NCBI RefSeq assembly: GCF_003555545.1
Contig: NZ_CP032157.1
Location: 1,244,546 to 1,308,545 of the forward strand
Direction: 5' to 3'
Length of the DNA: 64,000 nt
DNA from: Paraflavitalea soli
Lineage (GTDB): Bacteria > Bacteroidota > Bacteroidia > Chitinophagales > Chitinophagaceae
The notes under the pieces are model-generated. The model ran no database searches, was not told the DNA's origin, and was given only the letters and a program-made list of their open reading frames with translations. The stretch's first letter is position 1. Each line of letters begins with the position of its first letter. The translations under genes and the position numbers were made by a program. This document shows, piece by piece, positions 1 to 8,439 of this stretch.

Positions 1-1284
1 TTCTTTTTTGGGGGTGGCATCCTTTTCTGAAGCGGTGATGCTATCCAGCTGCTGCCGGTAATACAAGAGGATGGCCCGGCGCAATTGTTCTGCCAATAAT
101 ACCTTGGGGTTGCCGCTGCTGAATACAAAGCCTGTCCGTGCATTGGGGTTGAAGTCCTGCGCACAGAGAATATCGTATACGAAGAAGAGCTCAATACCAG
201 CAATGGTGAGCAAGGGCCTGCGCCTTACCAACAGGCTACTGAATACTTCGCTCTTCCTTCTTGTTTTAATGCCGATGCAAATACCAAAAGTGCGGGTGTC
301 CTCATCATTCAGGTGTTTGAGCAGGTAGCGCTTGAGCTTTAACCCCTCCAGGCAATTGTCCTCTACCTGGAAATTAAGCTCATTGGCAGCATGGCGCACA
401 TTCACCTGGTGTTTGGCCAGCAGGTTATTCCACAGGTGACGGTCTTTCTCTGTAATGTTTTTAATGATCAATGATTTCCAGGGGGTGGAGCACAACTGTC
501 CGGTCTTGGTTTGCAGGCATAGGCGACAAATATCTTTCAGAAAACCTATATGGAACAGCTCATCGCGCCGGTAGATACCCAGCCAGTATTTGTCCTGGTA
601 CCTGTTCAGTCCTTCATAATAAGGCAGGTTAAAAGCTGGTAACTTTGCCGGTGCTTCCGCTGTTTTAGTAATATAACTTTCCCTTTTCACTTGTTGGAAC
701 AAAGTATCTCCATTGGCCTGCGCATTGTCGAAGAACAGGTCGGTATGTTGAAAGATCAATGCTTCAATATGTTTCGACATCCGGGCTACATCATTGGTAT
801 ATACCATTTCTTTCCATTCATACACCACATTGGTACGTGGGAAACGGATAAAGAGATGCCAGAAATGGGGCGCCTGGGCCGAAGCCACCCAATTGATATT
901 GCCGGTGAGCAGCGGTGTAAAACTCTGGTTACTGTCGGAGATGTTGATCTTTAACCGGGGCTGGTAATCCACCAGGTCGAATATATCTTTATATACCCCT
1001 TCACTGAGCCAGGTTTGGTTGATGAACACTTCTTCGGCAGGGTAGGAGCTTACAATATTGGGATAGCGGTCTTCATCCACTTCGTAATCTACTTCCAGTT
1101 GTTTTAGTTGTTCCTGCAGCACTGCATAATCCTCATTCACTACGTCAAAGAGCAATTGTTGCCGCAGGCCAAAGCGTACATCCGTAATGCCGGCTTTGCC
1201 GGCAGCAATGAGGATATTTAACAGGTCGCCGGGAGAGATGATGCCTCCGCGGAAGTTGATCTTGATGGTGTAGGTGTATTTCAA
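1..1284 (-). CDS. NirB-like ferredoxin half-domain protein, 3' end outside window (possible C-terminal rubredoxin)
   Basis: My reverse-strand translation gives an open frame of 428 codons that runs off the left edge, so the C-terminus is missing. It opens with a nitrite/sulfite reductase ferredoxin-like half domain (FRGGIISPGDLLNIL, then GKAGITDVRFGLRQQLLF) and contains a cysteine group DICRLC..GQLC in its middle. No ATG is in frame near the 5' end; a TTG at 1282-1284 gives LKYTYTIKINFRGG and is the most reasonable start. From memory of the family, Bacteroidota nitrate-assimilation clusters carry a roughly 480-residue protein of this kind ending in a rubredoxin domain; the rubredoxin part, if present, is beyond the window. 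It lies downstream of the nitrate reductase on the same strand, 61 bp away, so it is probably in the same transcript and may handle electrons for nitrate or nitrite reduction. The role is inferred. Confidence 0.6.
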   Translation of the reverse strand, partial: MKYTYTIKINFRGGIISPGDLLNILIAAGKAGITDVRFGLRQQLLFDVVNEDYAVLQEQLKQLEVDYEVDEDRYPNIVSSYPAEEVFINQTWLSEGVYKDIFDLVDYQPRLKINISDSNQSFTPLLTGNINWVASAQAPHFWHLFIRFPRTNVVYEWKEMVYTNDVARMSKHIEALIFQHTDLFFDNAQANGDTLFQQVKRESYITKTAEAPAKLPAFNLPYYEGLNRYQDKYWLGIYRRDELFHIGFLKDICRLCLQTKTGQLCSTPWKSLIIKNITEKDRHLWNNLLAKHQVNVRHAANELNFQVEDNCLEGLKLKRYLLKHLNDEDTRTFGICIGIKTRRKSEVFSSLLVRRRPLLTIAGIELFFVYDILCAQDFNPNARTGFVFSSGNPKVLLAEQLRRAILLYYRQQLDSITASEKDATPKKE

Positions 1285-1345
1285 AGTTTGTCGTGTTAAT
1301 AATGAAAGTGAACCTTTTGATTTGATACGGGCTGGTGGTAAATGG

Positions 1346-4300
1346 CTAGTGGCGGGTAATGAGACCCACTCGCTCCTCGCTACTCACCATTTGTTTCTCC
1401 AATAGCGCCTGCACTTCAGGCCGGCAACTGCCGCAGCCCAGGCCGGCGCCGCTGGCCTGGCACAAAGCTTTCAACTCTGTACAGCCTTCCCTGATCTTGT
1501 TCACAATATTGCCTTCCCCGATATTACCACAACTGCATATGAGTTTACCGATCACCGGTTCGCCTTTCTTGCCCGATCTTAACAGCTGTAAGCGTTTGTC
1601 GCTTAATTCCATCTTGTTTTGGATCAGGTCGCGGAATTCCAGGAACTCCGATTTATCCCCGATCAGGATAGCGCCTACCAGCCGGTCATTGTGGATGATA
1701 CACTTCTTATAATAGCGCTTGGCTTTGTCAATGAATACTACTTCTTCATAACCCGGATCGGCCGGGCATTCTGCCAGTCCCAGTGAGCAAAGGTCCGTGC
1801 CGTGCATTTTGAGGATATTCATTAGCAAAGAACCTTCATAGTATTTCGATATATCACCTGCCAGGTAGCGTGCTACGATCTCGGCCTGTTGTTCCGCAGC
1901 AGCCGTAATACCGTACAGGAATCCTTTGAATTCGGCAATCTCACCCACGGCAAATACATGCGGATCATTGGTGCGCAGGTATTCATCCACCACCACACCA
2001 CGTTTGCAATCCAGGCCGCTGGCACGGGCCAGTTCGATATTGGGTACCGTACCGATAGCCATCACAATGGCCTGACAGTTGATCATCAGGCCGCTCTTGA
2101 GTCGAATACCTTCTATTTGTTGATTGCCCAGGAACCGCTCAATTTCATCATTGTAATAAATGTCAATGCCTTTATCCGTAAGCTCTTCATGTAATAGCTG
2201 GCTGCCCAGCGGGTCCAACTGCCGGTCCATCAGCCTGGAGATCCGTTGGATCACCGTTACCTCCACATTGACCTCGCGCAGCGAGGCTGCCAGTTCAATA
2301 CCGAGTAAACCACCACCTACAATGACCACTTTCCCGTTCGCTGGGTTTACGTGTTGTTTGAAATTGTCTGCATCTACCCGGCTACGCATGGTAAAGATGC
2401 CTGGCAGGGTAGGGATATCACGGAGCATAGCTGCCCGGCTGCCCGTAGCCATCAACAGCAGGTCGTAATGATGCGTATGCCCCTTGCTGTCCGTCACCGT
2501 TTTAGCGGCCCGGTCAATATATTCGATGCTTACGCCGCGATGCAGGGTGATATTGTAATCGTATTCCTCCTGGTCGGTCATCTTTACCAGTTGGTGCCAT
2601 TCCTGCGTGCCACTGATATAATCCGGCAGCATCACCCGGTTATAGAAAGGATAGTTCTCTTTGCTGAAGATCACAATTTCATCTGCTGTATTCAGCGCCC
2701 GGTAGCTCTTTACAAATCCACAGGCGCCTGCGCCGGCCCCTATCACGATGATCCTTTGCCGGGGTTTCTGGTAACGTTGTACCTGTACCGCACTGAATTT
2801 GAAATCGGGTTCCTTGCTTTTGGGATCAACCAGGTTATTGGTAAGGTTATTGGCCCGGTTCAGGTCGCTGTTCAGGACCTTCCCCCAGTGCATGGGCAGG
2901 AATACTACCCCCGGTTTAATATCCGTAGTGAGTCTGGCTTTAACCCGCACTTCCCCGCGTCGGCTATTGATCACGACCACCTCCTGGTCGCGTATTTGAC
3001 GCCGTGCGGCATCATCAGGATGTATTTCCAGGAATGCTTCGGCAATGTGTTGGGTTAGCTTATTCACCTTACCCGTTTTGCTCAGCGTATGCCACTGGTC
3101 GCGTATACGGCCCGTAGTGAGGATGAGCGGGAAATCGTCATCCGGCATTTCCGATTCATTGTTGTCCGGAAAGGAATGGATGATGGCCTTGCGGGAAGGA
3201 GTATAAAATTGTTTATCAGCAAACAGGCGCGGTGTACCATGGCCATTGATCTGTTTACTATAAGGCCATTGCACACTGCGTTTTTCTTTCAGTATATCGT
3301 AGTTCAGATCGCTGATATCGATGCGGGTACCAGCCGTTAATGCCGCATGTTCCTGGTAGATCTCCCCAAAGTTCTTGTAGTCAAATCCTGCATAGCCCAT
3401 CTTTTGGGCAAAGCGGCAGATGATGGCAGCATCCGGCAGGGCTTCACCTGGTGCATCCACCACTTTTTGCAGGTAGCTGATGCGGCGCTCGGAATTGGTC
3501 ATCGTACCTTCTTTCTCTGCCCAGGCAGCAGCCGGCAATACCACATCTGCATAAGGTATCGTCTCCGGACGATTGCTGATATCCTGCACCACTACAAACT
3601 TTGCTTTCTTCAATCCTTCTTCCGCCAGCCGTGCATCGGGCAGGCTCACCAATGGATTGGTACAAAGTATCCAGATGGCTTTTAAGCGGCCATCATTCAA
3701 CGCCTCAAACATCTCCGTGGCCGTAAGTCCTGGTGCAGGCGCTATCTTACCGCCGCCCCAAAATGCTTCTACCTCCGCCCGGTGCGCCGGGTTGAGCAGG
3801 TCGCGGTGCGCGGGTAATAAGTTGGAGAGACCACCTACCTCACGGCCTCCCATGGCATTGGGTTGGCCCGTCAGGGAGAAAGGGCCGGAGCCGGGCTTGC
3901 CAATATGCCCGGTGATGAGGTTGAGGTTGATCAGGCTCAGGTTCTTGTTTACTCCGATCACACTTTGGTTCAGGCCCATTGTCCACATAGTGATGAAACC
4001 TTTGGCCTTGCCGATATAAGAGGCCGCCAGGCGGATATCAGCTTCTTCCACGCCACAGATCACCGCCGCTTCTGCAATACTGCGTTCAAATACCGTGTAT
4101 TGATACTTTTCAAATCCCTCTGCATGATGCTGAATAAAATCATGGTCTACCTGGCCGGCTTCAATCAGGCAACGGCCAATAGCATGGTGCAATACCACAT
4201 CGGTGCCGGGATTTAGCTGCAGGTGTACATTGGCCAGTGAGCAGGTTTGTGTTTTACGGGGATCACTTACAATGATCTTCAGGTGTGGGTTAGCCGCCCT

Positions 4301-4867
4301 GGCTGCTTCCACGCGTCGCCACAGGATCGGGTGGCACCAGGCTGGATTGGCCCCGGCCACCAGGATACAGTCTGCCAGCTCAATATCATCATAACTGATG
4401 GGTACACTGTCTTCTCCCAGTGCCATTTTGTATCCCACCACCGCACTGCTCATGCACAGGCGTGAGTTGGTATCGATATTGTTGCTGCCAATAAAACCTT
4501 TGATCAGTTTATTGATCACATAGTATTCTTCTGTGAGGCATTGACCGGATGCATAAAAAGCTACTGAATCGGGACCATATTTCTTAATGATCGTTTTGAA
4601 TACCGCCGCCGTGCGCTCCAGCGCGTCATCCCAGGAAACCCGTTGGCGTGGTTGATGGCGGCTGTACCGTATTTCAGGATACAGCAACCTGTCGCTGGTA
4701 TCCATCACCGTGTAATGCAGGTTCATACCCTTGCTGCAGAGCATGCCCTTATTCACGGGGTGATGGGGATCACCCTCTACCCGCAGGCTGCCATTCTTTT
4801 CCTTGTGGACTACAATGCCGCAGCCTACACCACAATAACAACAGGTCGATTTGAATGATTCAGTCAT
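1346..4867 (-). CDS. Assimilatory nitrate reductase fused to FAD/NAD-dependent reductase and BFD [2Fe-2S] domain
   Basis: This 1173-residue cytoplasmic protein should reduce nitrate to nitrite. Residues 1-690 are a molybdopterin bis-MGD oxidoreductase: an N-terminal [4Fe-4S] motif with C9, C12, C16 and C44, a candidate Mo ligand C138 in SRLCMSS, and the cofactor-binding C-terminal part (LTTGRIRDQWHTLSKTGK near 584). Residues 704-1090 are a pyridine-nucleotide-disulfide oxidoreductase like the N-terminus of NirB/NasB, with an FAD loop IVIGAGAGACG near 707 and an NAD loop VIVGGGLLGIELA near 848. Residues 1108-1152 are a BFD-like [2Fe-2S] domain with C1111, C1113, C1145 and C1148. The usual NasA ends after the Mo part or a short [2Fe-2S] tail, so this is a fusion that could take electrons directly from NAD(P)H. 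The NarK gene lies upstream on the same strand. No frameshift is apparent. Confidence 0.92.
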   Translation of the reverse strand: MTESFKSTCCYCGVGCGIVVHKEKNGSLRVEGDPHHPVNKGMLCSKGMNLHYTVMDTSDRLLYPEIRYSRHQPRQRVSWDDALERTAAVFKTIIKKYGPDSVAFYASGQCLTEEYYVINKLIKGFIGSNNIDTNSRLCMSSAVVGYKMALGEDSVPISYDDIELADCILVAGANPAWCHPILWRRVEAARAANPHLKIIVSDPRKTQTCSLANVHLQLNPGTDVVLHHAIGRCLIEAGQVDHDFIQHHAEGFEKYQYTVFERSIAEAAVICGVEEADIRLAASYIGKAKGFITMWTMGLNQSVIGVNKNLSLINLNLITGHIGKPGSGPFSLTGQPNAMGGREVGGLSNLLPAHRDLLNPAHRAEVEAFWGGGKIAPAPGLTATEMFEALNDGRLKAIWILCTNPLVSLPDARLAEEGLKKAKFVVVQDISNRPETIPYADVVLPAAAWAEKEGTMTNSERRISYLQKVVDAPGEALPDAAIICRFAQKMGYAGFDYKNFGEIYQEHAALTAGTRIDISDLNYDILKEKRSVQWPYSKQINGHGTPRLFADKQFYTPSRKAIIHSFPDNNESEMPDDDFPLILTTGRIRDQWHTLSKTGKVNKLTQHIAEAFLEIHPDDAARRQIRDQEVVVINSRRGEVRVKARLTTDIKPGVVFLPMHWGKVLNSDLNRANNLTNNLVDPKSKEPDFKFSAVQVQRYQKPRQRIIVIGAGAGACGFVKSYRALNTADEIVIFSKENYPFYNRVMLPDYISGTQEWHQLVKMTDQEEYDYNITLHRGVSIEYIDRAAKTVTDSKGHTHHYDLLLMATGSRAAMLRDIPTLPGIFTMRSRVDADNFKQHVNPANGKVVIVGGGLLGIELAASLREVNVEVTVIQRISRLMDRQLDPLGSQLLHEELTDKGIDIYYNDEIERFLGNQQIEGIRLKSGLMINCQAIVMAIGTVPNIELARASGLDCKRGVVVDEYLRTNDPHVFAVGEIAEFKGFLYGITAAAEQQAEIVARYLAGDISKYYEGSLLMNILKMHGTDLCSLGLAECPADPGYEEVVFIDKAKRYYKKCIIHNDRLVGAILIGDKSEFLEFRDLIQNKMELSDKRLQLLRSGKKGEPVIGKLICSCGNIGEGNIVNKIREGCTELKALCQASGAGLGCGSCRPEVQALLEKQMVSSEERVGLITRH

Positions 4868-4918
4868 GGGAATACAGAATATAGAAGCCAGAATATAGAA
4901 TTCAGAAGCGTTTACGAT

Positions 4919-5020
4919 GTCACCCTGAGCGATGTCTCCCTGAGCTTGTCGAAGGGTTGTCGAAGGGTTGTCGAAGCTGTGTCGAAGGGTGGGTCGCCTT
5001 TCGAAGGCGGCTCACCCTTC
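4919..5020. repeat. GTCGAAGGG-type repeat with 17-bp hairpin downstream of narK
   Basis: The 156-bp gap between narK and the nitrate reductase carries GTCACCCTGAG at 4919-4929, then three close copies of TTGTCGAAGGG-like units to about 4990. A hairpin follows, with arms 4984-5000 and 5004-5020 (GAAGGGTG..CGCCTT and AAGGCG..CACCCTTC) and a TCG loop. It starts 4 bp after the narK stop. On the plus strand the two imperfect positions are G-T wobbles; on the minus strand, which carries narK, they become C-A mismatches. A related element sits in inverted orientation at 7838-7861. Confidence 0.7.
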
Positions 5021-5023
5021 GAT

Positions 5024-6325
5024 TTATTTAGCAGCCTGGAGCACAGCAGTTGCTTCCGTTTTTTCTTCCTGCTTACTCACCAGCCTATACACTAAAATGA
5101 TAACCCCCACTACAAACACACCAGTGCCTAAATAAAAGAAAGCATCGGCATAATTCATGGATTTGAAAAGAAACCCGATCAACATGGCGCCCACATTACC
5201 CCCGGCGCCTACAATGCCCGCCACACTGCCTACAGCATTGGGATTGATAAAGGGCACAATGCTGTACGTAGCCCCGTTGGCCATCTTAAGGCAAAGCCCA
5301 AAAAAGAACAGCAGGGCAATAGCTACCCCCAGGTTGCCTGCTTTGGCAAACAGGATAATGCCAATACCTTCCAACAGCAACAGGATCGTGAGCAGGTTTA
5401 CTTTGCCATTGAAACCAAAACGGTTGCCCACTTTATCGGAGATGATACCACCAACGGCACGGGCAAAGATGTTGAGCCATCCGAAGATGCTGGCCAGTAA
5501 GCCTGCCATGATCAGGCTGGCGCTGTATTCATCATGGAAATAAGTGGCGGCAAAATTATCTACCGTGATCTCTACACCAAAGCAAGCGGCATAGGCGATC
5601 GTGAGAATCCAGGTACGGTAATCTTTGGCAGCTACCAGGAAAGTGTTTTCCTTCTTGCCTGTATTGCGTTCTATTTCATCAAAATTGCCTTGTGGCGTAT
5701 CCTTGGTATAACGGAAATACAGGAAAGCCATCACCAGTAATAAGATACCGGGAATCACCATGGCCAGGCGCCAGCTGTTTTCCTTGCTCACCCAACCCAG
5801 TCCTACAAAGGCTGCAGCGATCAGGGGCATGATGATCTGTGTGGCGCCGCCACCCGTATTACCCCAGCCACCAGCTACCGCATTGGCGGTGCCTTTTATT
5901 TGGGGAGCAAACATGACGGAGGTATGGAATTGCGTCAATACAAAAGATGCGCCGATCACGCCGATCGCCAGCCGGAAAATAAGAAAGCTCGTATAACTTT
6001 GGCTCAGCCCGATCAACATAACGGGAATGGAGCATAGTATCAGCAATAAAGTGTAGGTCTTACGTGGCCCCCAGATATCACACAGGCGGCCCACCAGCAG
6101 GCGGGCAATGATGGTAGCAGATACAGAAGCAATGGCGATATTTCCTTTTTGGGCCTTTGTCAAATGCAGTTGCTCACTGACCAAAGGCATTAAAGGGGCA
6201 ATGCCAAACCAGGCAAAGAAGCAAAAGAAAAAGGTGAGCCAGGTGATGTGGAAGGTGCGCATTTGTACACCCTTCAGCGAGAAAATGGATAATTTATTAA
6301 GCGGTTGGTTGTTGATCGTAGACAT
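5024..6325 (-). CDS. narK: NarK/NasA-type nitrate/nitrite MFS transporter
   Basis: A 433-residue inner-membrane protein of the nitrate/nitrite porter family within the major facilitator superfamily. It has about 12 hydrophobic segments and the glycine-rich nitrate signatures AVAGGWGNTGGGATQIIMP in the first half and GIVGAGGNVGAMLIGFLF in the second. The first cytoplasmic loop has RLLVGRLCDIWGPRKT, the MFS motif A. Its position between the porin and the nitrate reductase on one strand fits import of nitrate for assimilation. An internal ATG at residue 22 (MRTFHITW) is a possible alternative start, because residues 1-21 are polar. Whether it exports nitrite as well cannot be told from sequence. 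Confidence 0.93.
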   Translation of the reverse strand: MSTINNQPLNKLSIFSLKGVQMRTFHITWLTFFFCFFAWFGIAPLMPLVSEQLHLTKAQKGNIAIASVSATIIARLLVGRLCDIWGPRKTYTLLLILCSIPVMLIGLSQSYTSFLIFRLAIGVIGASFVLTQFHTSVMFAPQIKGTANAVAGGWGNTGGGATQIIMPLIAAAFVGLGWVSKENSWRLAMVIPGILLLVMAFLYFRYTKDTPQGNFDEIERNTGKKENTFLVAAKDYRTWILTIAYAACFGVEITVDNFAATYFHDEYSASLIMAGLLASIFGWLNIFARAVGGIISDKVGNRFGFNGKVNLLTILLLLEGIGIILFAKAGNLGVAIALLFFFGLCLKMANGATYSIVPFINPNAVGSVAGIVGAGGNVGAMLIGFLFKSMNYADAFFYLGTGVFVVGVIILVYRLVSKQEEKTEATAVLQAAK

Positions 6326-6340
6326 AGCAGTGTGTTTTGA

Positions 6341-7690
6341 TTACTTTACCAAAAAGGTTGGTTTGATGTTGATGCTTACATAAGCCCAGTTGCTGTTGCT
6401 CTTTCCATTAACTACATTCTTCACGTTGGGCGAAGTGAGCGTACTGGTTCCAAAGAAATGGCTATAGCCAGCTTCAAAGCCAATGACAGGAGTGAGGGTA
6501 TAAGCCGCTATCATATCCACTTCTGTGCCCAGGTATTTATCAAGGGTATTTACATTGTCGGCTGCCAATACCTTGGAGGCACTATTGAATACATGTGCAT
6601 CAGCTGTGAGGAACAATTTTTCTGTAGCCTTGTACCTGGTTTTGATATACGCATCATGTAATCCTTTATTACCAAAACCACTGGCCACATAGAAGTAGTC
6701 CATATATCCCCAAAATTTATGCGGGGTGCCATATAAGGGATCAAAAGCCCTGCTGGTAGTGCCTGAATTGCCGCCACTGGTATAATCGTAACCGATCCCG
6801 GCACTGAATTTCCTGGTGAGCGCATATTGTCCGGTGAGGGACAACAATTCTCCGCTCAGCTTTTGTCCATTGGCATTTTTGCCAAACTGGTAATAGGCCG
6901 ATGCTGTCAGGTTGAATTTTTTGAAAGTATTGGTGAAATACAAACCGGTGGTAAACCTGCTCCAGGCACCGGTATCAAACACTTTCACCGTGTTGTCCAT
7001 ATGGTATTTGGAAAACTGGTCGGCAAAGAACAGGAAGGAGGTGTTGCCGCCTGCCAGTTTCCGGCCGGCATACAGGAACTGCATGCTTTTATAGGCCGTG
7101 CCGCCATTGGTATTGGCTGCATAACCGGGAGCAGTACTGTTGTAAATGGTGCCCGAAGCATTTTCTTTGTTCTGGTTAAAAGCGATCCCCGCATGCGCCA
7201 TCCACTTACCGCTGTTGAATTTCAGCAGCGCTGCATCATGTCGGCGGGCTTGTTGCAGCCAGTCGAGGTTGCCCAGCAGGCGTACATCATCATACACCAG
7301 TTCCTGCCGGCCCAGTTTAAGGCTGAAACTGCTGTTTTTGGAGCTGGTGTCGGTAAGCAGGATCTCTGCCCAGGCCTCATGCAGCATAAAGCCATTGTTG
7401 TCCTGCGTGGTGGTACGGTTGATGGTCGATACATCCTGTCCCCATACCCGTACGTCCTGTACGGTAAGGCCAAATTTCAACCGGTAGGTTTCGTACCCGG
7501 CCGATAAACGGCTGCGCTGGGAAGTAAAGAAAGCTGGTTTGGCTCCCCTGGGCAGGGGAGCGCCTTGCCCGTCCCGGTATTCGGTGCGGGTGCGTAGCTG
7601 GCCTGTAAGCGTAAGTTGCGCTTCTGCAGCGGAAAAGGTCACGCAACTAAAAAGTACAGGCAGCCCTGTTTTACAATACCATTTTTTCAT
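6341..7690 (-). CDS. Alginate-export-family outer membrane beta-barrel porin
   Basis: From the ATG at 7688-7690 the product starts MKKWYCKTGLPVLF and has a signal peptide ending near AEAQ, followed by a beta-strand-rich chain of about 420 residues with an aromatic C-terminal strand (YVSINIKPTFLVK). The open frame extends 48 codons further upstream, but that stretch is charged and would bury the signal peptide, so I chose the internal ATG. The barrel resembles the alginate export (Alginate_exp) porin family, which in Bacteroidota often sits beside narK. It ends 15 bp before the narK start, so the two are probably co-transcribed and the porin likely passes nitrate or nitrite across the outer membrane. 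Substrate is inferred from the neighbours only. Confidence 0.82.
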   Translation of the reverse strand: MKKWYCKTGLPVLFSCVTFSAAEAQLTLTGQLRTRTEYRDGQGAPLPRGAKPAFFTSQRSRLSAGYETYRLKFGLTVQDVRVWGQDVSTINRTTTQDNNGFMLHEAWAEILLTDTSSKNSSFSLKLGRQELVYDDVRLLGNLDWLQQARRHDAALLKFNSGKWMAHAGIAFNQNKENASGTIYNSTAPGYAANTNGGTAYKSMQFLYAGRKLAGGNTSFLFFADQFSKYHMDNTVKVFDTGAWSRFTTGLYFTNTFKKFNLTASAYYQFGKNANGQKLSGELLSLTGQYALTRKFSAGIGYDYTSGGNSGTTSRAFDPLYGTPHKFWGYMDYFYVASGFGNKGLHDAYIKTRYKATEKLFLTADAHVFNSASKVLAADNVNTLDKYLGTEVDMIAAYTLTPVIGFEAGYSHFFGTSTLTSPNVKNVVNGKSNSNWAYVSINIKPTFLVK

Positions 7691-7737
7691 GTTACTTTGG
7701 GCTGGTTTTAAGGTGAAGAAATCCATTTTAAGATCAT

Positions 7738-7776
7738 TAGCCCGTGTGCGACGCCAATCTCCGCGGGCTTTTTTAT
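7738..7776. promoter_or_regulatory. GC-rich hairpin in the leader of the porin-narK transcript
   Basis: An inverted repeat AGCCCG (about 7739-7744) and CGGGCT (about 7764-7769) lies 50-85 bp upstream of the porin start, with six to seven T residues after it on the plus strand. On the minus strand the A-run precedes the hairpin, so it is not an ordinary terminator for the porin message. It could be a structured leader or a terminator for an antisense transcript. I could not match it to a known riboswitch. Confidence 0.3.
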
Positions 7777-7794
7777 TGATATTGTCAGGCTGAG

Positions 7795-7861
7795 TCCCGC
7801 AAAGCGGGATAAACTTTGTCGAAGCCGTCTGCAAGGACCCTTCGACAAACTCAGGGTGACA
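7795..7861. repeat. Inverted relative of the 4919-5020 repeat, upstream of the porin
   Basis: The stretch contains a small hairpin TCCCGC-AAA-GCGGGA at 7795-7809, a TTGTCGAAG unit near 7816, and CCCTTCGACAAACTCAGGG running into TGACA at 7838-7861. The last part is the reverse complement of the GTCACCCTGAG..GTCGAAGGG unit at 4919-4955. The two copies face each other across narK and the porin. Confidence 0.7.
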
Positions 7862-7871
7862 CCTAACATTG

Positions 7872-8222
7872 CTATCCTTCTACCCCGATATACACCAACC
7901 CATCCTCCACCTTCACCGGGTAAGTTTTGATCACATACTCATCGCCGCTCAAACATGCTCCTGAACGAAGGGAAAAGGTTTTCTTGTGAAAGGGGCAGGC
8001 CACCTTGGGTTCATCATTGTGCGAACCGATCATGCCACGACTCAAAGCCATCTGCTGGCGATGAGGACAAAGATTTTGCGTGGCATACCATTCATTACGA
8101 CGGGTAAAGTGGAACAGGGCTATCTGCTCATCCTTGTACTTTACGCATACACCGCCGTTTTCCGGTACATCTTCTACCCGGCAGGCGGTAAACCAGGTAA
8201 GTGTTTGTTCAAGTGTTAGCAT
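7872..8222 (-). CDS. nirD: Nitrite reductase small subunit, Rieske-type
   Basis: Using the ATG at 8220-8222 the product is 116 residues (MLTLEQTLTWFTA); a start 14 codons upstream is also open but adds an unrelated tail. It is a Rieske [2Fe-2S] domain with C52-P-H54 and C76-P-F-H79 as the two ligand pairs (LCPHRQ and CPFHKK). NirD is the partner of NirB in the cytoplasmic NADH-dependent nitrite reductase. It lies 217 bp downstream of nirB on the same strand, an unusually wide gap for this pair, with two hairpins in between. Confidence 0.92.
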   Translation of the reverse strand: MLTLEQTLTWFTACRVEDVPENGGVCVKYKDEQIALFHFTRRNEWYATQNLCPHRQQMALSRGMIGSHNDEPKVACPFHKKTFSLRSGACLSGDEYVIKTYPVKVEDGLVYIGVEG

Positions 8223-8254
8223 AGTCAAAATAGTTTGGTCAATAAGAGGCCTGT

Positions 8255-8275
8255 GTCCCGTCACGGTGACGGGAC
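8255..8275. repeat. Perfect 10-bp inverted repeat just upstream of nirD
   Basis: GTCCCGTCAC and GTGACGGGAC are perfect inverted copies around a single central G. The element starts 33 bp before the nirD ATG. It could form a very stable RNA stem in the nirB-nirD message or be a protein-binding palindrome. No T-run follows it on the minus strand, so termination alone is not a convincing explanation. Confidence 0.75.
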
Positions 8276-8318
8276 TTATTATTCAGGTCTGAGTAAAAAA
8301 CAATGGCAATCGTGCTAT

Positions 8319-8335
8319 CCCTGTATGCTACAGGG
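8319..8335. repeat. Small hairpin in the nirB-nirD gap
   Basis: CCCTGTA (8319-8325) and TACAGGG (8329-8335) form a 7-bp stem with a TGC loop, about 105 bp downstream of the nirB stop on the minus strand. Together with the larger palindrome at 8255 it gives the gap two stems. A processing or partial-termination role is possible but not shown. Confidence 0.5.
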
Positions 8336-8439
8336 CAGGCAGGGCAATCATTAGAGGAATATATTAAAGGAGTCTTTTAACAATTCATAATACAATCGAA
8401 GCAAAAGTATTGCCGATTGCCGATTCACGATTGCCGTCC

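Noticed and set aside
2351-3058. 235-codon plus-strand frame inside the nitrate reductase gene
   Set aside because: It is antisense to a clearly coding, motif-rich gene and shows no domain.
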